From Burkholderiaceae bacterium (GTDB lineage Bacteria > Pseudomonadota > Gammaproteobacteria > Burkholderiales > Burkholderiaceae): a stretch of 12,384 nt of DNA. The position numbers and the translations under genes were made by a program. Positions 1-7,936 of the stretch are shown here, piece after piece. How positions within the stretch are numbered: the first letter of the stretch is position 1; every line of letters begins with the position of its first letter. The stretch is taken from NCBI GenBank assembly GCA_947470165.1, contig CANISN010000030.1, positions 1-12,384 of the forward strand, given 5' to 3'. The notes beneath the pieces are model-generated. The model made no database searches and was not told where the DNA came from. It was given only the letters and a program-made list of their open reading frames with translations.

Positions 1-218
1 AATAAGAATCCATCGCGCTCACCACCAGCAATCCGATGAATCGAAAGCGGTCTTGAGAGGGTGAGGGAGTTAGAGGCACCACTGTGATTTTGCTCAGGAG
101 CGATCACAGTCACTTTTCCGAGTGGGCGAATGGCATTCACTAAAGCCAAAAGACCAGGTGCTAAATAGCCATCATCATTGGAAATCAGAATATGTGGCTT
201 TTTTGTGTTTTCACTCAT
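1..218 (-). CDS. surE: 5'/3'-nucleotidase SurE, N-terminal part (cut by the window edge)
   Basis: SurE is a metal-dependent phosphatase of nucleoside monophosphates, often grouped with pcm, nlpD and rpoS. Only the first 72 codons lie in the window. They contain the family hallmark [10 protein letters not shown] at residues 13-22, whose paired aspartates D15 and D16 bind the divalent metal. They also contain [14 protein letters not shown] at residues 40-53, whose serine S46 matches the third metal ligand. I chose the ATG at 218-216. An AAGG about 11 bases upstream is a weak ribosome binding site. The gene follows czcA by 36 bases with no terminator in between, so it may receive readthrough transcription from the efflux operon, although it is functionally unrelated. 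Those 36 bases are in frame with both genes and contain no stop codon. Family assignment is firm; the rest of the protein is outside the window. Confidence 0.93.
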   Translation of the reverse strand, partial: MSENTKKPHILISNDDGYLAPGLLALVNAIRPLGKVTVIAPEQNHSGASNSLTLSRPLSIHRIAGGERDGFL

Positions 219-254
219 GAATTTCAATACCTTAATAGCACTTCTATCGCATAG

Positions 255-3200
255 TTAAGCTTTGGCAGTTAGGCTTAAGCTGCGTCCTCTAAACCACCCA
301 TATATTACTGGTAATACGAGGAGTGTCAGAATTGTGGTGGTCACCATACCGCCAACGATGACCAGTGCTAGGGGTCTTTGAGCCTCAGAACCAATCGAAT
401 GGGATAAAGCGGCTGGTAAGAGGCCGAGACCAGAAAGTGCAGCAGTCATTAATACCGGACGAACGCGCAATGAAGCACCCTCCACCATCACGTCTTTCAT
501 CTCTCCATGCTCGGTAACCGCCGTCTTATTAATAAAGGAGATTAGGATGACGCCATCCTGAATAGCAATACCAAAAAGTGATAAAAAACCAAAGAAGGCG
601 GAGATGCTCAAAGTCTCGCCAGCTAAGTGCAAGGCAAGCACTCCGCCAATGGCGGCAAAGGGTACATTGATCATCACAATTACCGCATCTCGAAAATTAC
701 CAAAAGCACTAACGAGTAATAAGAAGATGCCAAGTAGTGCAAGTGGCACAATCAGCATCAGCTTCTTTTGTGCTTGCTTCATCTGATTAAACTGACCATC
801 CCAGCTGATCGAGTAATTTGGTGGCAAGGTGATATTTTGCTCAACTAAGAATTGCGCATCTTCTACAGCGCTACCTAAGTCACGACCACGCACGCTAAAC
901 TTAATCGCAATATAGCGCTTACCCGCTTCACGATAAATAAAGAATGGCCCATCAGAGAGCTGCACGGTAGCCACCATCGACAAAGGAATCGCGGGGCCAC
1001 TTGGTGAATCCACTAAAAGGTGGCCAATATCTGCAATATCATTACGGCTACCCTCATTTAAACGAATGGCAATACCGAAAGTTTTTTCATCTTCCAAGAG
1101 ATTGGTTACTGCAGCTCCCCCAATAGCGTTAGCCACTACCCTCTCAATATCATTCACATTAATACCGTAGCGAGCAGCACGCTCACGATCAATCTGAATA
1201 TTCAGTGTTGGTTGACCAAGCTCTTTCAAAATACCTTCATCTGCAACCCCACGAACTTTCTTAAGCTGCTCAATCACTTCGTGGGCTTTTTGATCTAATA
1301 CCTCTAAGTCAGTACCGTAAATCTTGACGGAGTTCTCACCCTTCACACCTGAAAGCGCCTCGTTGACGTTATCTTGAATATATTGTGAGAAGCTATAGGT
1401 GATACCTGGGATCTTATTTAGCTCAGTCTCGAGATGGACAATCAAGGCTTTCTTACTTGAGCCGCTTGGCATCTTATCGGGACTCTTGAGATATAGACCG
1501 TACTCTTGGTTAAATACACCAGTAGAGTCAGTACCATCATCAGGCCGACCAATTTGAACGGCAACCTTATCAATTTCAGGCTGCTTTAAGAAGGTTTCGC
1601 GTAACTGATTAGCGACCTTAACGGAGTAATCTAGATCTACTGTATTTGGCAAGGTTACGCGCAACCAAATATTGTTTTCTTCTAGAGTGGGCAAGAATGC
1701 TGTTCCCAGACGGGTCACACTTAATAAAGTAAGGCCCAAAACAAAAAGCGCTACTGAGAAGACTGTTAAAGGACGATCCATCCATTTTCTCAACAAAGGC
1801 TTATACGCATTGAGAAGCTTGGTCATGAAACCGGGTTGTTTGTGCTGTAAGTTCTCACCAAATACCAAAGAGATCATTGCAGGCAGAAAAGTTAAACTCA
1901 AAATCACAGCCGCAATGAGCGCAAAGCCCATCGTAAATGCCATAGGCTTAAAGATGATTCCTTCGACTCCACCCATAAAAAACAATGGGGAGTAAGCAAC
2001 AATGATGATGCCCGTTGAATAAATCATGGCACGCTGCACTTCACTAGTAGCCAAAATAATACTTTGGTTCAGGCGCTTGCCGCCCTGCTCTAAATGACGC
2101 ATCACGTTCTCGGTCAGAATAACGGCAGAGTCAACGATGACTCCAAAGTCAATAGCGCCTAAGGAGATCAAATTGGCCGGCACACTCCATAAATGCATCT
2201 GAATAAACGATACACAAAGTGCTAAAGGAATAACTGCTGCAACTACTGCTGCTGCCCGCAAATTACCCAAGAAGAAAAATAGGACTGCTAGCACTAAAGA
2301 GATACCAAAAAACAGGGTGTGCTTCACGGTGCCAATAGTAATATCTAAGAGCACCTGTCGGTCATAGAAAGGCTTTACTTGAATACCGGGTGGAAGAACT
2401 TGCCTATTAATATTGTCAACCGTAGTTCGGACACGGGCTAACACTTCGGTGGCATCCTCGCCACGACGTAAGTAAACGATGCCCTCTACAGAATCTGGAT
2501 TGTCATTGAATTGGAATAAGCCTAAGCGCGGCGCATTACCAATCTCGACTCTGGCGACATCACCAATTCGAACTGGCACATCATTGCGAATGGTAATCAC
2601 GACACGCTTAATGTCATCAATATTTTTCAGCAAGCCTACTCCGCGCACAACAAATTGCTGCTCGCCACTAGGTAGTAGACCGCCACCAGTATTGCTATTG
2701 GCATTCGTTAAGGCAGCGATGAGTTCATTTACAGTCACGCCCTTAGATTGCAGACTTTCTGGACTCACAATCACTTGATACTGACGTACCTTGCCGCCAA
2801 AAGAGGAAACATCGGCCACACCAGGAGTCTGCTTTAATGCCTTATAGATATCGTAATTCTGCAAGGTTTTCAATTGTGTAGATGAGGCGTAATCCGACTT
2901 GACCTCGTAACGCATAATCTCGCCAGTTGCATCAGAATCTGGACTTACACTTGAAGTTACTCCAGAGGGAAAATTGACATTAGATAGACTGGTAATGAAA
3001 CGTTGGCGTGCCCGAAATGGATCTGTCGTGTCATCGAATTTAAGTGTGACAACCGACAAGCCAAATAAAGAAACTGAGCGAAAAGCTTGCAGGCCCGGAA
3101 TACCTGCTAATGCATTCTCAACGGGGATGGTGACTTGCTGCTCTACCTCAGTCGTACTTCTACCAGGCCATTGTGAAATCGCCTGAATAGTCAAAGGCGC

Positions 3201-3332
3201 AACACCAGGGTAAGGCTGAATGGGTAACTTGGAGAGACTAAACGCACCCAGACCAAGCAATACTACCGAGGCAACGATTACCAGCACTCGTTTCTCGAGT
3301 ACGCCTCGGATAAAGGAGGTAAATGCGCTCAC
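255..3332 (-). CDS. czcA: CzcA-type heavy-metal efflux RND permease (inner-membrane proton antiporter)
   Basis: This is the 1025-residue inner-membrane pump of a tripartite heavy-metal exporter (HME-RND family, CzcA/CusA-like). It should move divalent cations out through CzcB and CzcC in exchange for protons. An N-terminal membrane segment (about residues 15-35) precedes a large periplasmic porter domain. Membrane segments resume near 338-355 and are repeated in the second half (about 855-1015). The proton-relay signature in transmembrane segment 4 is DFGVIVDSAVILTEN at 395-409. D395, D401 and E408 align with the three acidic residues required in Cupriavidus CzcA, but serine S402 replaces the usual glycine after D401. 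The start is GTG at 3332-3330, immediately after the czcB TAA and in the same frame, with AGGAAG 5 bases upstream. Length is normal for the family. Cu/Ag pumps have a different TM4 motif, so a divalent metal is more likely; the exact substrate is not determinable here. Confidence 0.93.
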   Translation of the reverse strand: MSAFTSFIRGVLEKRVLVIVASVVLLGLGAFSLSKLPIQPYPGVAPLTIQAISQWPGRSTTEVEQQVTIPVENALAGIPGLQAFRSVSLFGLSVVTLKFDDTTDPFRARQRFITSLSNVNFPSGVTSSVSPDSDATGEIMRYEVKSDYASSTQLKTLQNYDIYKALKQTPGVADVSSFGGKVRQYQVIVSPESLQSKGVTVNELIAALTNANSNTGGGLLPSGEQQFVVRGVGLLKNIDDIKRVVITIRNDVPVRIGDVARVEIGNAPRLGLFQFNDNPDSVEGIVYLRRGEDATEVLARVRTTVDNINRQVLPPGIQVKPFYDRQVLLDITIGTVKHTLFFGISLVLAVLFFFLGNLRAAAVVAAVIPLALCVSFIQMHLWSVPANLISLGAIDFGVIVDSAVILTENVMRHLEQGGKRLNQSIILATSEVQRAMIYSTGIIIVAYSPLFFMGGVEGIIFKPMAFTMGFALIAAVILSLTFLPAMISLVFGENLQHKQPGFMTKLLNAYKPLLRKWMDRPLTVFSVALFVLGLTLLSVTRLGTAFLPTLEENNIWLRVTLPNTVDLDYSVKVANQLRETFLKQPEIDKVAVQIGRPDDGTDSTGVFNQEYGLYLKSPDKMPSGSSKKALIVHLETELNKIPGITYSFSQYIQDNVNEALSGVKGENSVKIYGTDLEVLDQKAHEVIEQLKKVRGVADEGILKELGQPTLNIQIDRERAARYGINVNDIERVVANAIGGAAVTNLLEDEKTFGIAIRLNEGSRNDIADIGHLLVDSPSGPAIPLSMVATVQLSDGPFFIYREAGKRYIAIKFSVRGRDLGSAVEDAQFLVEQNITLPPNYSISWDGQFNQMKQAQKKLMLIVPLALLGIFLLLVSAFGNFRDAVIVMINVPFAAIGGVLALHLAGETLSISAFFGFLSLFGIAIQDGVILISFINKTAVTEHGEMKDVMVEGASLRVRPVLMTAALSGLGLLPAALSHSIGSEAQRPLALVIVGGMVTTTILTLLVLPVIYGWFRGRSLSLTAKA

Positions 3333-4628
3333 TTAGTCTTCCTGCTTAGCGAATCGATCGTTTAATAATACGGCACCTTCAGCCAAAATACGGGAGCCTG
3401 GCTCAACACCTTGGGTAATGGCAAAAGTCTTGCTATTGAGGTCATAGCCTTTTACAGGCAGGCGGCGATAAGCTTCATCACCCACCTTAATAATGATGTA
3501 ACGCATCTCCCGAATGCGTACTACTGCAGTTTGGGGCACAACGATGGCATCAGCCATGCCCGTTGTCAGTTTTGCTGAAGCATACATATCCGGACGCAAG
3601 AGATCGTCATTGTTCTCAATGTCTGCACGAATTAATAAAGCCCTCGTTTGCGGATCCACTGTGGGAGCCACATAGTTTGCATATGCGACAAACTCTTTAC
3701 CAGGATAAGCCTCTACTTGCAGCACCATTTTTTGACCCGGCTTAACAAAACGAAAATCTTGTTCAAACACATTTCCTAAAAACCACAGTTGCTTTGGGTC
3801 TGCCAAAGTGGCAATCACATCGCCAGCACTCACTGCTGATCCTGGCTCTACATTCCGTTTAACCACGACACCTTTTAAGGGAGCGCGCATTATTAAATTA
3901 GCCTGAGTCCTGCCAGTTGTTTCAATAGACCTGATATCAGCATCGCCAGCACCTAGATTGCGCATACGGTTTGCTGCAGCTTGCTGCGTAATACGGGCAT
4001 CACCTAGTAAGTCACTCATGGTCCTAGTAGATTCCAGCACCTTAGCGGTTTTGGATGACAGCAAATACTCTTGCTGTGCAGAGATAAATTCGGGACTATA
4101 AAGCTCTACAACTGGGGAACCAATATTGACTTCAGCGCCATCAAAAGCATAAATACGTTCTACCCGACCTGGTGCACGCGCGGATAACACTTTCGATTTT
4201 TCGGCATTAAATGCCAGGCGGCCTGGCACTTTAATATCGACTGGTACCTGCGCTTTTATAGCAGTTTGAAAGGTATAAATTTCTGGGTTGAGTTTGATGC
4301 CTGGCAGTTTTAATTCCAAAATGCCGCTCTTATCCACTTTGAGCGCTTTATCAGCAGCTTCGATTTTGACAGTACGATTTACATTGGTAATGCGGCCGAG
4401 CACAATACCCAAAGATAGAATCGTAAATGCGACAGCGGCCAAGCGAACGCGCTGACGATTTTGGGGGCTCAGATTCCAATACAAACCAGAAGCGCTAGCA
4501 AATGCCACTTGCAAGCGATGTCCGCCAAATCGCAGACCTTTATCAACGATAGGCCTGGCTTTATCGATAATAGGCTTTGCTTTATCAGCAAGTTGTTTTA
4601 AAAAAGAAAGAATTTTGTCTTTCAACAC
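3333..4628 (-). CDS. czcB: CzcB-type periplasmic adaptor (membrane fusion protein) of the metal efflux pump
   Basis: This 431-residue protein is the HlyD/CzcB-family adaptor that joins the inner-membrane pump to the outer-membrane channel. One membrane segment spans about residues 61-80. It is followed by a periplasmic part: a first half-lipoyl segment near 139-170, a helical hairpin near 180-235, a second half-lipoyl segment near 245-275 (RAPLKGVVVKRNVEPGSAV), a beta-barrel domain near 277-355 ending in LRPDMYASAKL, and a membrane-proximal domain to the C-terminus. Oddly, about 60 cytoplasmic residues precede the membrane anchor, including the heptad-like run DKAKPIIDKARPIVDKG (residues 15-31). 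The first codon is GTG, but AAGGAG lies only 2 bases upstream of it and 5 bases upstream of the second codon, TTG; initiation may therefore be at TTG (4625). The gene starts 6 bases after the czcC stop and abuts czcA. Confidence 0.91.
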   Translation of the reverse strand: MLKDKILSFLKQLADKAKPIIDKARPIVDKGLRFGGHRLQVAFASASGLYWNLSPQNRQRVRLAAVAFTILSLGIVLGRITNVNRTVKIEAADKALKVDKSGILELKLPGIKLNPEIYTFQTAIKAQVPVDIKVPGRLAFNAEKSKVLSARAPGRVERIYAFDGAEVNIGSPVVELYSPEFISAQQEYLLSSKTAKVLESTRTMSDLLGDARITQQAAANRMRNLGAGDADIRSIETTGRTQANLIMRAPLKGVVVKRNVEPGSAVSAGDVIATLADPKQLWFLGNVFEQDFRFVKPGQKMVLQVEAYPGKEFVAYANYVAPTVDPQTRALLIRADIENNDDLLRPDMYASAKLTTGMADAIVVPQTAVVRIREMRYIIIKVGDEAYRRLPVKGYDLNSKTFAITQGVEPGSRILAEGAVLLNDRFAKQED

Positions 4629-4637
4629 TGCTCCTTA
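4626..4637 (-). promoter_or_regulatory. Ribosome binding site of czcB overlapping the czcC stop codon
   Basis: On the minus strand the sequence reads TAAGGAGCAGTG followed by TTG. The czcC stop TAA is part of the Shine-Dalgarno element AAGGAG, so terminating ribosomes should feed czcB initiation (translational coupling). The 2-base spacing to GTG is too short for a typical site, while 5 bases to the following TTG is workable, so the true first codon is ambiguous between the two. Confidence 0.6.
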
Positions 4638-6149
4638 AAAAGGTTCTTTGCCAGCTGTCACTAGCAATACTGCTTGCGCTTGCAATAGATTACTTTCTGC
4701 AAGCGCTAATTGAACTTCGAGGTTACGCAATTGTGTTTGCGCTGTCAGTAAATCATTAAAACCCTGACCATTATTAGAGTATTGCGTTAAACCCACTTTA
4801 TAGGCAGCGTCCGCTTGGGGCACTTGGCGCTCTTTTAAGAATTGGGTTTGATTTTTGGCCTGCTCGTAGCTAGCGAATGCACTATTGACCGCCAAGGTGA
4901 TTTGCTGACGATTCGAAATATTGCCCGCTTCAGCAGCCGCTTGATTGCGCTTTGCCTGCTCTACTCCGTATTTTTCCTTAGTGAAGAAATACAGTGGAAT
5001 GATTAGGTCTAACTCTAACTGATAAAACATCGCGCCATTGTTTGCAGCAAAAGGACCGCGTGGCGTGAATGAAGATCCAATCACTTGAAAGTCAGGAAGG
5101 TAGGCTTTCTTGGCCAAATCCACACCCTTACGCGCAGAATCTAATTGCAGGGCAGAACTCTTTAATGCTGGATGACTTGTTTCTGCATAGTCTTCTAATT
5201 CAAGTAAGGTTGGCATGCCACTCATTGCCCGGCGCGCATCACCACGCAGAACCAATTTCTCTCTGGAATGACGTCCTACTAAGGTATTGATATTATTCAG
5301 CGCCACTTGTAGTTGACGCTCGACATTGAATTGATCTGCCTGAGCAGCGCTCTGAGATACCTGCGCATTGAGATACTCAACATATGCTGCGGCATTATTA
5401 GAGTAGCGCGCTTTAGCCACATTCTTAATCATCTCCAAACGCATCACGGATTCTTTGAGAACTTGGAGCTGCTTTTGTGAGGCTAAGGCGGTGTAGTACA
5501 GGGTTGATAATTGCGCACCGAGTTGCAAGTAAGTCGCCTCACTTTGAGCTAGCAGAGCCTCAGCATTGGTATTGGCAATATCCGATGCCAAACTTTTTTT
5601 GCCTGGGAACTGAAATGGTTGAGCAATCGAGATCGCGTTATTACTACTAATGCCATTGGAATTTTGCGAAGTTGGCGTATTGGCACCACCTAAAGCAAAT
5701 GGAGAATTCACTGGCATACCAGACCACACTAAACCGACTTGCGGATTGGCAGGAGCATTAATCTGTGGAACGGTTGCCTTAGCTGAAAGATAAGATTCAC
5801 GCAGTGAAGATAACTGAGGGTTGTTGAGTTTGAGCTCAGCCCAGAGTTGTCGTAAATCCATTTCGGCTGGGCCCGATGGTGCTCCCTTGGTATAAATCTG
5901 AGGGGTATTCGTTGGTGATACCGGCGCAAATATAGAGGCCGCTTTTGCAGGATTAGGCTCACTACCCACAACTGCAGGAGCAGTCAATAACTCCTTAGAT
6001 TCACTTCTCTGAACGGTCACGCTCGCGGTATTGTTTTGCGCCAATACTAAGGTACATAAAAGTGCAAAAGCGACAGCGAATAGAGCCCTATGAATAGGGT
6101 TGACTGTTGTCGTAGCGGGTTCGCTAGTTTTCGTATTGCCGGAAATCAA
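4635..6149 (-). CDS. czcC: CzcC-type outer-membrane channel of the metal efflux pump (TolC/OEP family)
   Basis: The 504-residue product is an outer-membrane efflux protein that would give the CzcA/CzcB complex an exit duct. A signal peptide is visible: HRALFAVAFALLCTLVLA, with a likely signal peptidase I cut before QNN (around residue 38). The mature protein has the two-fold helical repeat of the family, rich in Ala, Gln and Leu, with long amphipathic helices near residues 175-275 and 400-495 (for example LRNLEVQLALAESNLLQAQAVL). A low-complexity stretch of about 60 residues precedes the first repeat. The only start that keeps the signal peptide is TTG at 6149-6147: an in-frame stop lies upstream and the next ATG is beyond the signal. 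AGAGG sits 8 bases upstream. It is the first gene of the operon, and its stop overlaps the czcB ribosome binding site. No lipobox is evident, so it is probably not a lipoprotein. Confidence 0.9.
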   Translation of the reverse strand: MISGNTKTSEPATTTVNPIHRALFAVAFALLCTLVLAQNNTASVTVQRSESKELLTAPAVVGSEPNPAKAASIFAPVSPTNTPQIYTKGAPSGPAEMDLRQLWAELKLNNPQLSSLRESYLSAKATVPQINAPANPQVGLVWSGMPVNSPFALGGANTPTSQNSNGISSNNAISIAQPFQFPGKKSLASDIANTNAEALLAQSEATYLQLGAQLSTLYYTALASQKQLQVLKESVMRLEMIKNVAKARYSNNAAAYVEYLNAQVSQSAAQADQFNVERQLQVALNNINTLVGRHSREKLVLRGDARRAMSGMPTLLELEDYAETSHPALKSSALQLDSARKGVDLAKKAYLPDFQVIGSSFTPRGPFAANNGAMFYQLELDLIIPLYFFTKEKYGVEQAKRNQAAAEAGNISNRQQITLAVNSAFASYEQAKNQTQFLKERQVPQADAAYKVGLTQYSNNGQGFNDLLTAQTQLRNLEVQLALAESNLLQAQAVLLVTAGKEPF

Positions 6150-6219
6150 GTCGGCTGCCTCTAAATCGTTCTAATGCTGTTTTGAATAAGCCCAAAGGTG
6201 AATTTACTTACTTTTTATA

Positions 6220-6272
6220 GGGTTTTAATGATTATAGGTGAGAAAACCCAAAAGTCTATTAATTGAGGGTTT
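6220..6272. repeat. Three mutually complementary blocks (GGGTTTT / AAAACCC / GGGTTT) around the czcC promoter
   Basis: On the plus strand GGGTTTT (6220-6226), AAAACCC (6243-6249) and GGGTTT (6267-6272) occur about 23 bases apart. The middle block can pair with either neighbour: 7 perfect pairs on one side with a 16-base loop, 6 on the other with a 17-base loop. The central blocks bracket the -10 hexamer. They could be an operator for a dimeric regulator, alternative RNA hairpins in readthrough from the porin gene, or chance in AT-rich DNA. No T-tract follows, so this is not a normal intrinsic terminator. Confidence 0.4.
6231..6258 (-). promoter_or_regulatory. Predicted sigma-70 promoter of the czcCBA operon
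   Basis: The minus strand carries a perfect -10 hexamer TATAAT (6236-6231) and a partial -35 TAGACT (6258-6253, four of six matches) separated by 16 bases. Transcription would start near 6224, giving an untranslated leader of about 75 bases before the czcC TTG. The promoter sits inside overlapping inverted repeats, which may be a regulator site. It is called from sequence alone. Confidence 0.5.
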
Positions 6273-6323
6273 CTATCTTATTGATTCTAAAGATAATAAT
6301 CAAATGTGACTACTCTGCAATGC

Positions 6324-7742
6324 TTAAAACTCAGCATGTACCCTAAAAGACAGAACGTTCACTGGGCCTCGGGCAGCGTTATAGGCTGGATTAATGATGT
6401 GCTGAAAGTTCAATCCTGCCAAAACATTCTTAATCACCGTGGCGTTGTAATACACCTCTCCAATGCGCTCTGGCGAATAGGAAATCGTCTGACTAGCACT
6501 GGCATAGTCCCCAATGAAATAAGACGCACCACCTGCTTTTAGGTAGCCGCGACGAAAGCTCGATAAACCGTTTTGCATCGCTGAGATACCGATGCTGTCA
6601 TTGGGGCGCTTCCAGCTACTACCATTCATCCCCATACCAATCGATACAGAATTGTCAGCTTCGGTAAACGACATGGTTTCGGTATGACCATCGGATGTGA
6701 AAGCGCGACCATAAACACCGAGGTCTTTAGTTAAGGCTTGCTCGCCATGTAGACCAATACCCGTTTTGATTTGATTGCTGGTACGGACATTATTAATTGC
6801 TTGGGTACCCTGACGCGCATTCGGATTTTGATTAATGTAGTTCGTGGCATCTTCAAAACGCGCCAGCTTCATTTGATTGCGATAGGCTAAGACGCTGACC
6901 TTACCTGGAAGGTCAGCAATATTGTGCTGTCTCTCCACCTCTGCTTGATCACCATAGGCATTAAAGATTTGCCAATTAAGTTCTCGTCCATTAGGTGATT
7001 TTGGGGCGAGCATTCTGGAGGCTCGCATGACCCAGTTATCTAAATACCACTCTCCTGCTAAACCCCAGCTATAACCACGCGCATCAGCGGCGTAGTCATA
7101 AGCCAGATAGGTCATATTGCCCCAGTTCATAAACTGTACTCGTGGATCTTTGGCGTAACGACTGTCATCAAAAATATCGAGTGTGGAAAACTGACCACCA
7201 GTTAGGACCACCCGATTAGTGCTGACTGTTTGGGTAATTTGATTGGCTTCATTTTCAAGAACGAGCTTATCGCCCTCTTGATTAATGGTGTGCCGAGCAA
7301 AGGCTCTGGCAGAATAAAACTTTGCTTGCGCACCGGTAGCTTTACTACCTTCGCCATTGGTAAATCCACCCAAACCAACTAAGCCAGAAAACGGCACACC
7401 AGAAATCACTTCCGGGTTGAAGTACACATCGGTATTGGGTGCAATGCGAGACCCCATGAATAAAGTTCCAGACCAGGTGTAGCTCATCGACTTTTGAGCA
7501 TTCAAACTATTCGGACCAGAATAAGATGAGTTGAAATTGTTATAACGCTGATTCACATAAGTTGTTTGCCCGTGAATATTGACCGGTAAGCCAAAAAGCT
7601 CGCCTTCTGTTGGCACGCCATCAATAGGGGCAGCAAAAGTAGCGATTTGGTCTGAGCCTGATCCTGCTTTTTGGGCGAGCGCAGTCGTGCTAGCTAGAGC
7701 AGCAAGCAAGCTTAGCAGGAAAAGATAGGACTTGTGGGTCAT
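6324..7742 (-). CDS. OprB-family carbohydrate-selective type outer-membrane porin
   Basis: The 472-residue product has a clear signal peptide (MTHKSYLFLLSLLAALASTTALA, cut before Q24) and ends in phenylalanine in the pattern FRVHAEF, as expected of an outer-membrane beta-barrel recognised by the BAM machinery. The region YFNPEVISGVPFSGLVGLGG (about residues 106-125), followed by FTNGEGSKATG, resembles OprB-like porins annotated next to RND exporters in Burkholderiales. Alternating hydrophobic/aromatic strands and Gly/Asn/Ser turns continue to the end. The ATG at 7742 is set by the signal peptide; no good Shine-Dalgarno element precedes it, which may mean weak translation. It lies 174 bases upstream of czcC on the same strand without a strong terminator between, so a shared regulon or partial co-transcription is possible. 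A sugar substrate is only a family label; the solute it passes is unknown. Confidence 0.75.
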   Translation of the reverse strand: MTHKSYLFLLSLLAALASTTALAQKAGSGSDQIATFAAPIDGVPTEGELFGLPVNIHGQTTYVNQRYNNFNSSYSGPNSLNAQKSMSYTWSGTLFMGSRIAPNTDVYFNPEVISGVPFSGLVGLGGFTNGEGSKATGAQAKFYSARAFARHTINQEGDKLVLENEANQITQTVSTNRVVLTGGQFSTLDIFDDSRYAKDPRVQFMNWGNMTYLAYDYAADARGYSWGLAGEWYLDNWVMRASRMLAPKSPNGRELNWQIFNAYGDQAEVERQHNIADLPGKVSVLAYRNQMKLARFEDATNYINQNPNARQGTQAINNVRTSNQIKTGIGLHGEQALTKDLGVYGRAFTSDGHTETMSFTEADNSVSIGMGMNGSSWKRPNDSIGISAMQNGLSSFRRGYLKAGGASYFIGDYASASQTISYSPERIGEVYYNATVIKNVLAGLNFQHIINPAYNAARGPVNVLSFRVHAEF

Positions 7743-7936
7743 TCACAATTTCACAGTAGATAGTAAAAACGGTAATTCACCAAATCTACTAGGGCATTTA
7801 ATAAGACAAATGAAACAGCCACCATTTGCGATTACAGCTAGGAGTAGTAAAGGACATATTATCTCCATAGCATTGGAATGTACCTCAAATTTATGTCGAT
7901 TCGGTGACTCGTTAGGGTCTATTGCTATTAGGCTAG

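Noticed and set aside
604..3186. Plus-strand open frames opposite czcA (for example 1672-1995 and 2479-2778)
   Set aside because: They are antisense shadows of a clearly coding czcA, with no signal peptide, ribosome binding site or recognisable family.
6220..6249. Intrinsic terminator of the porin gene
   Set aside because: The hairpin has a long 16-base loop and is not followed by a T-run on the minus strand; an operator or chance repeat is more likely.
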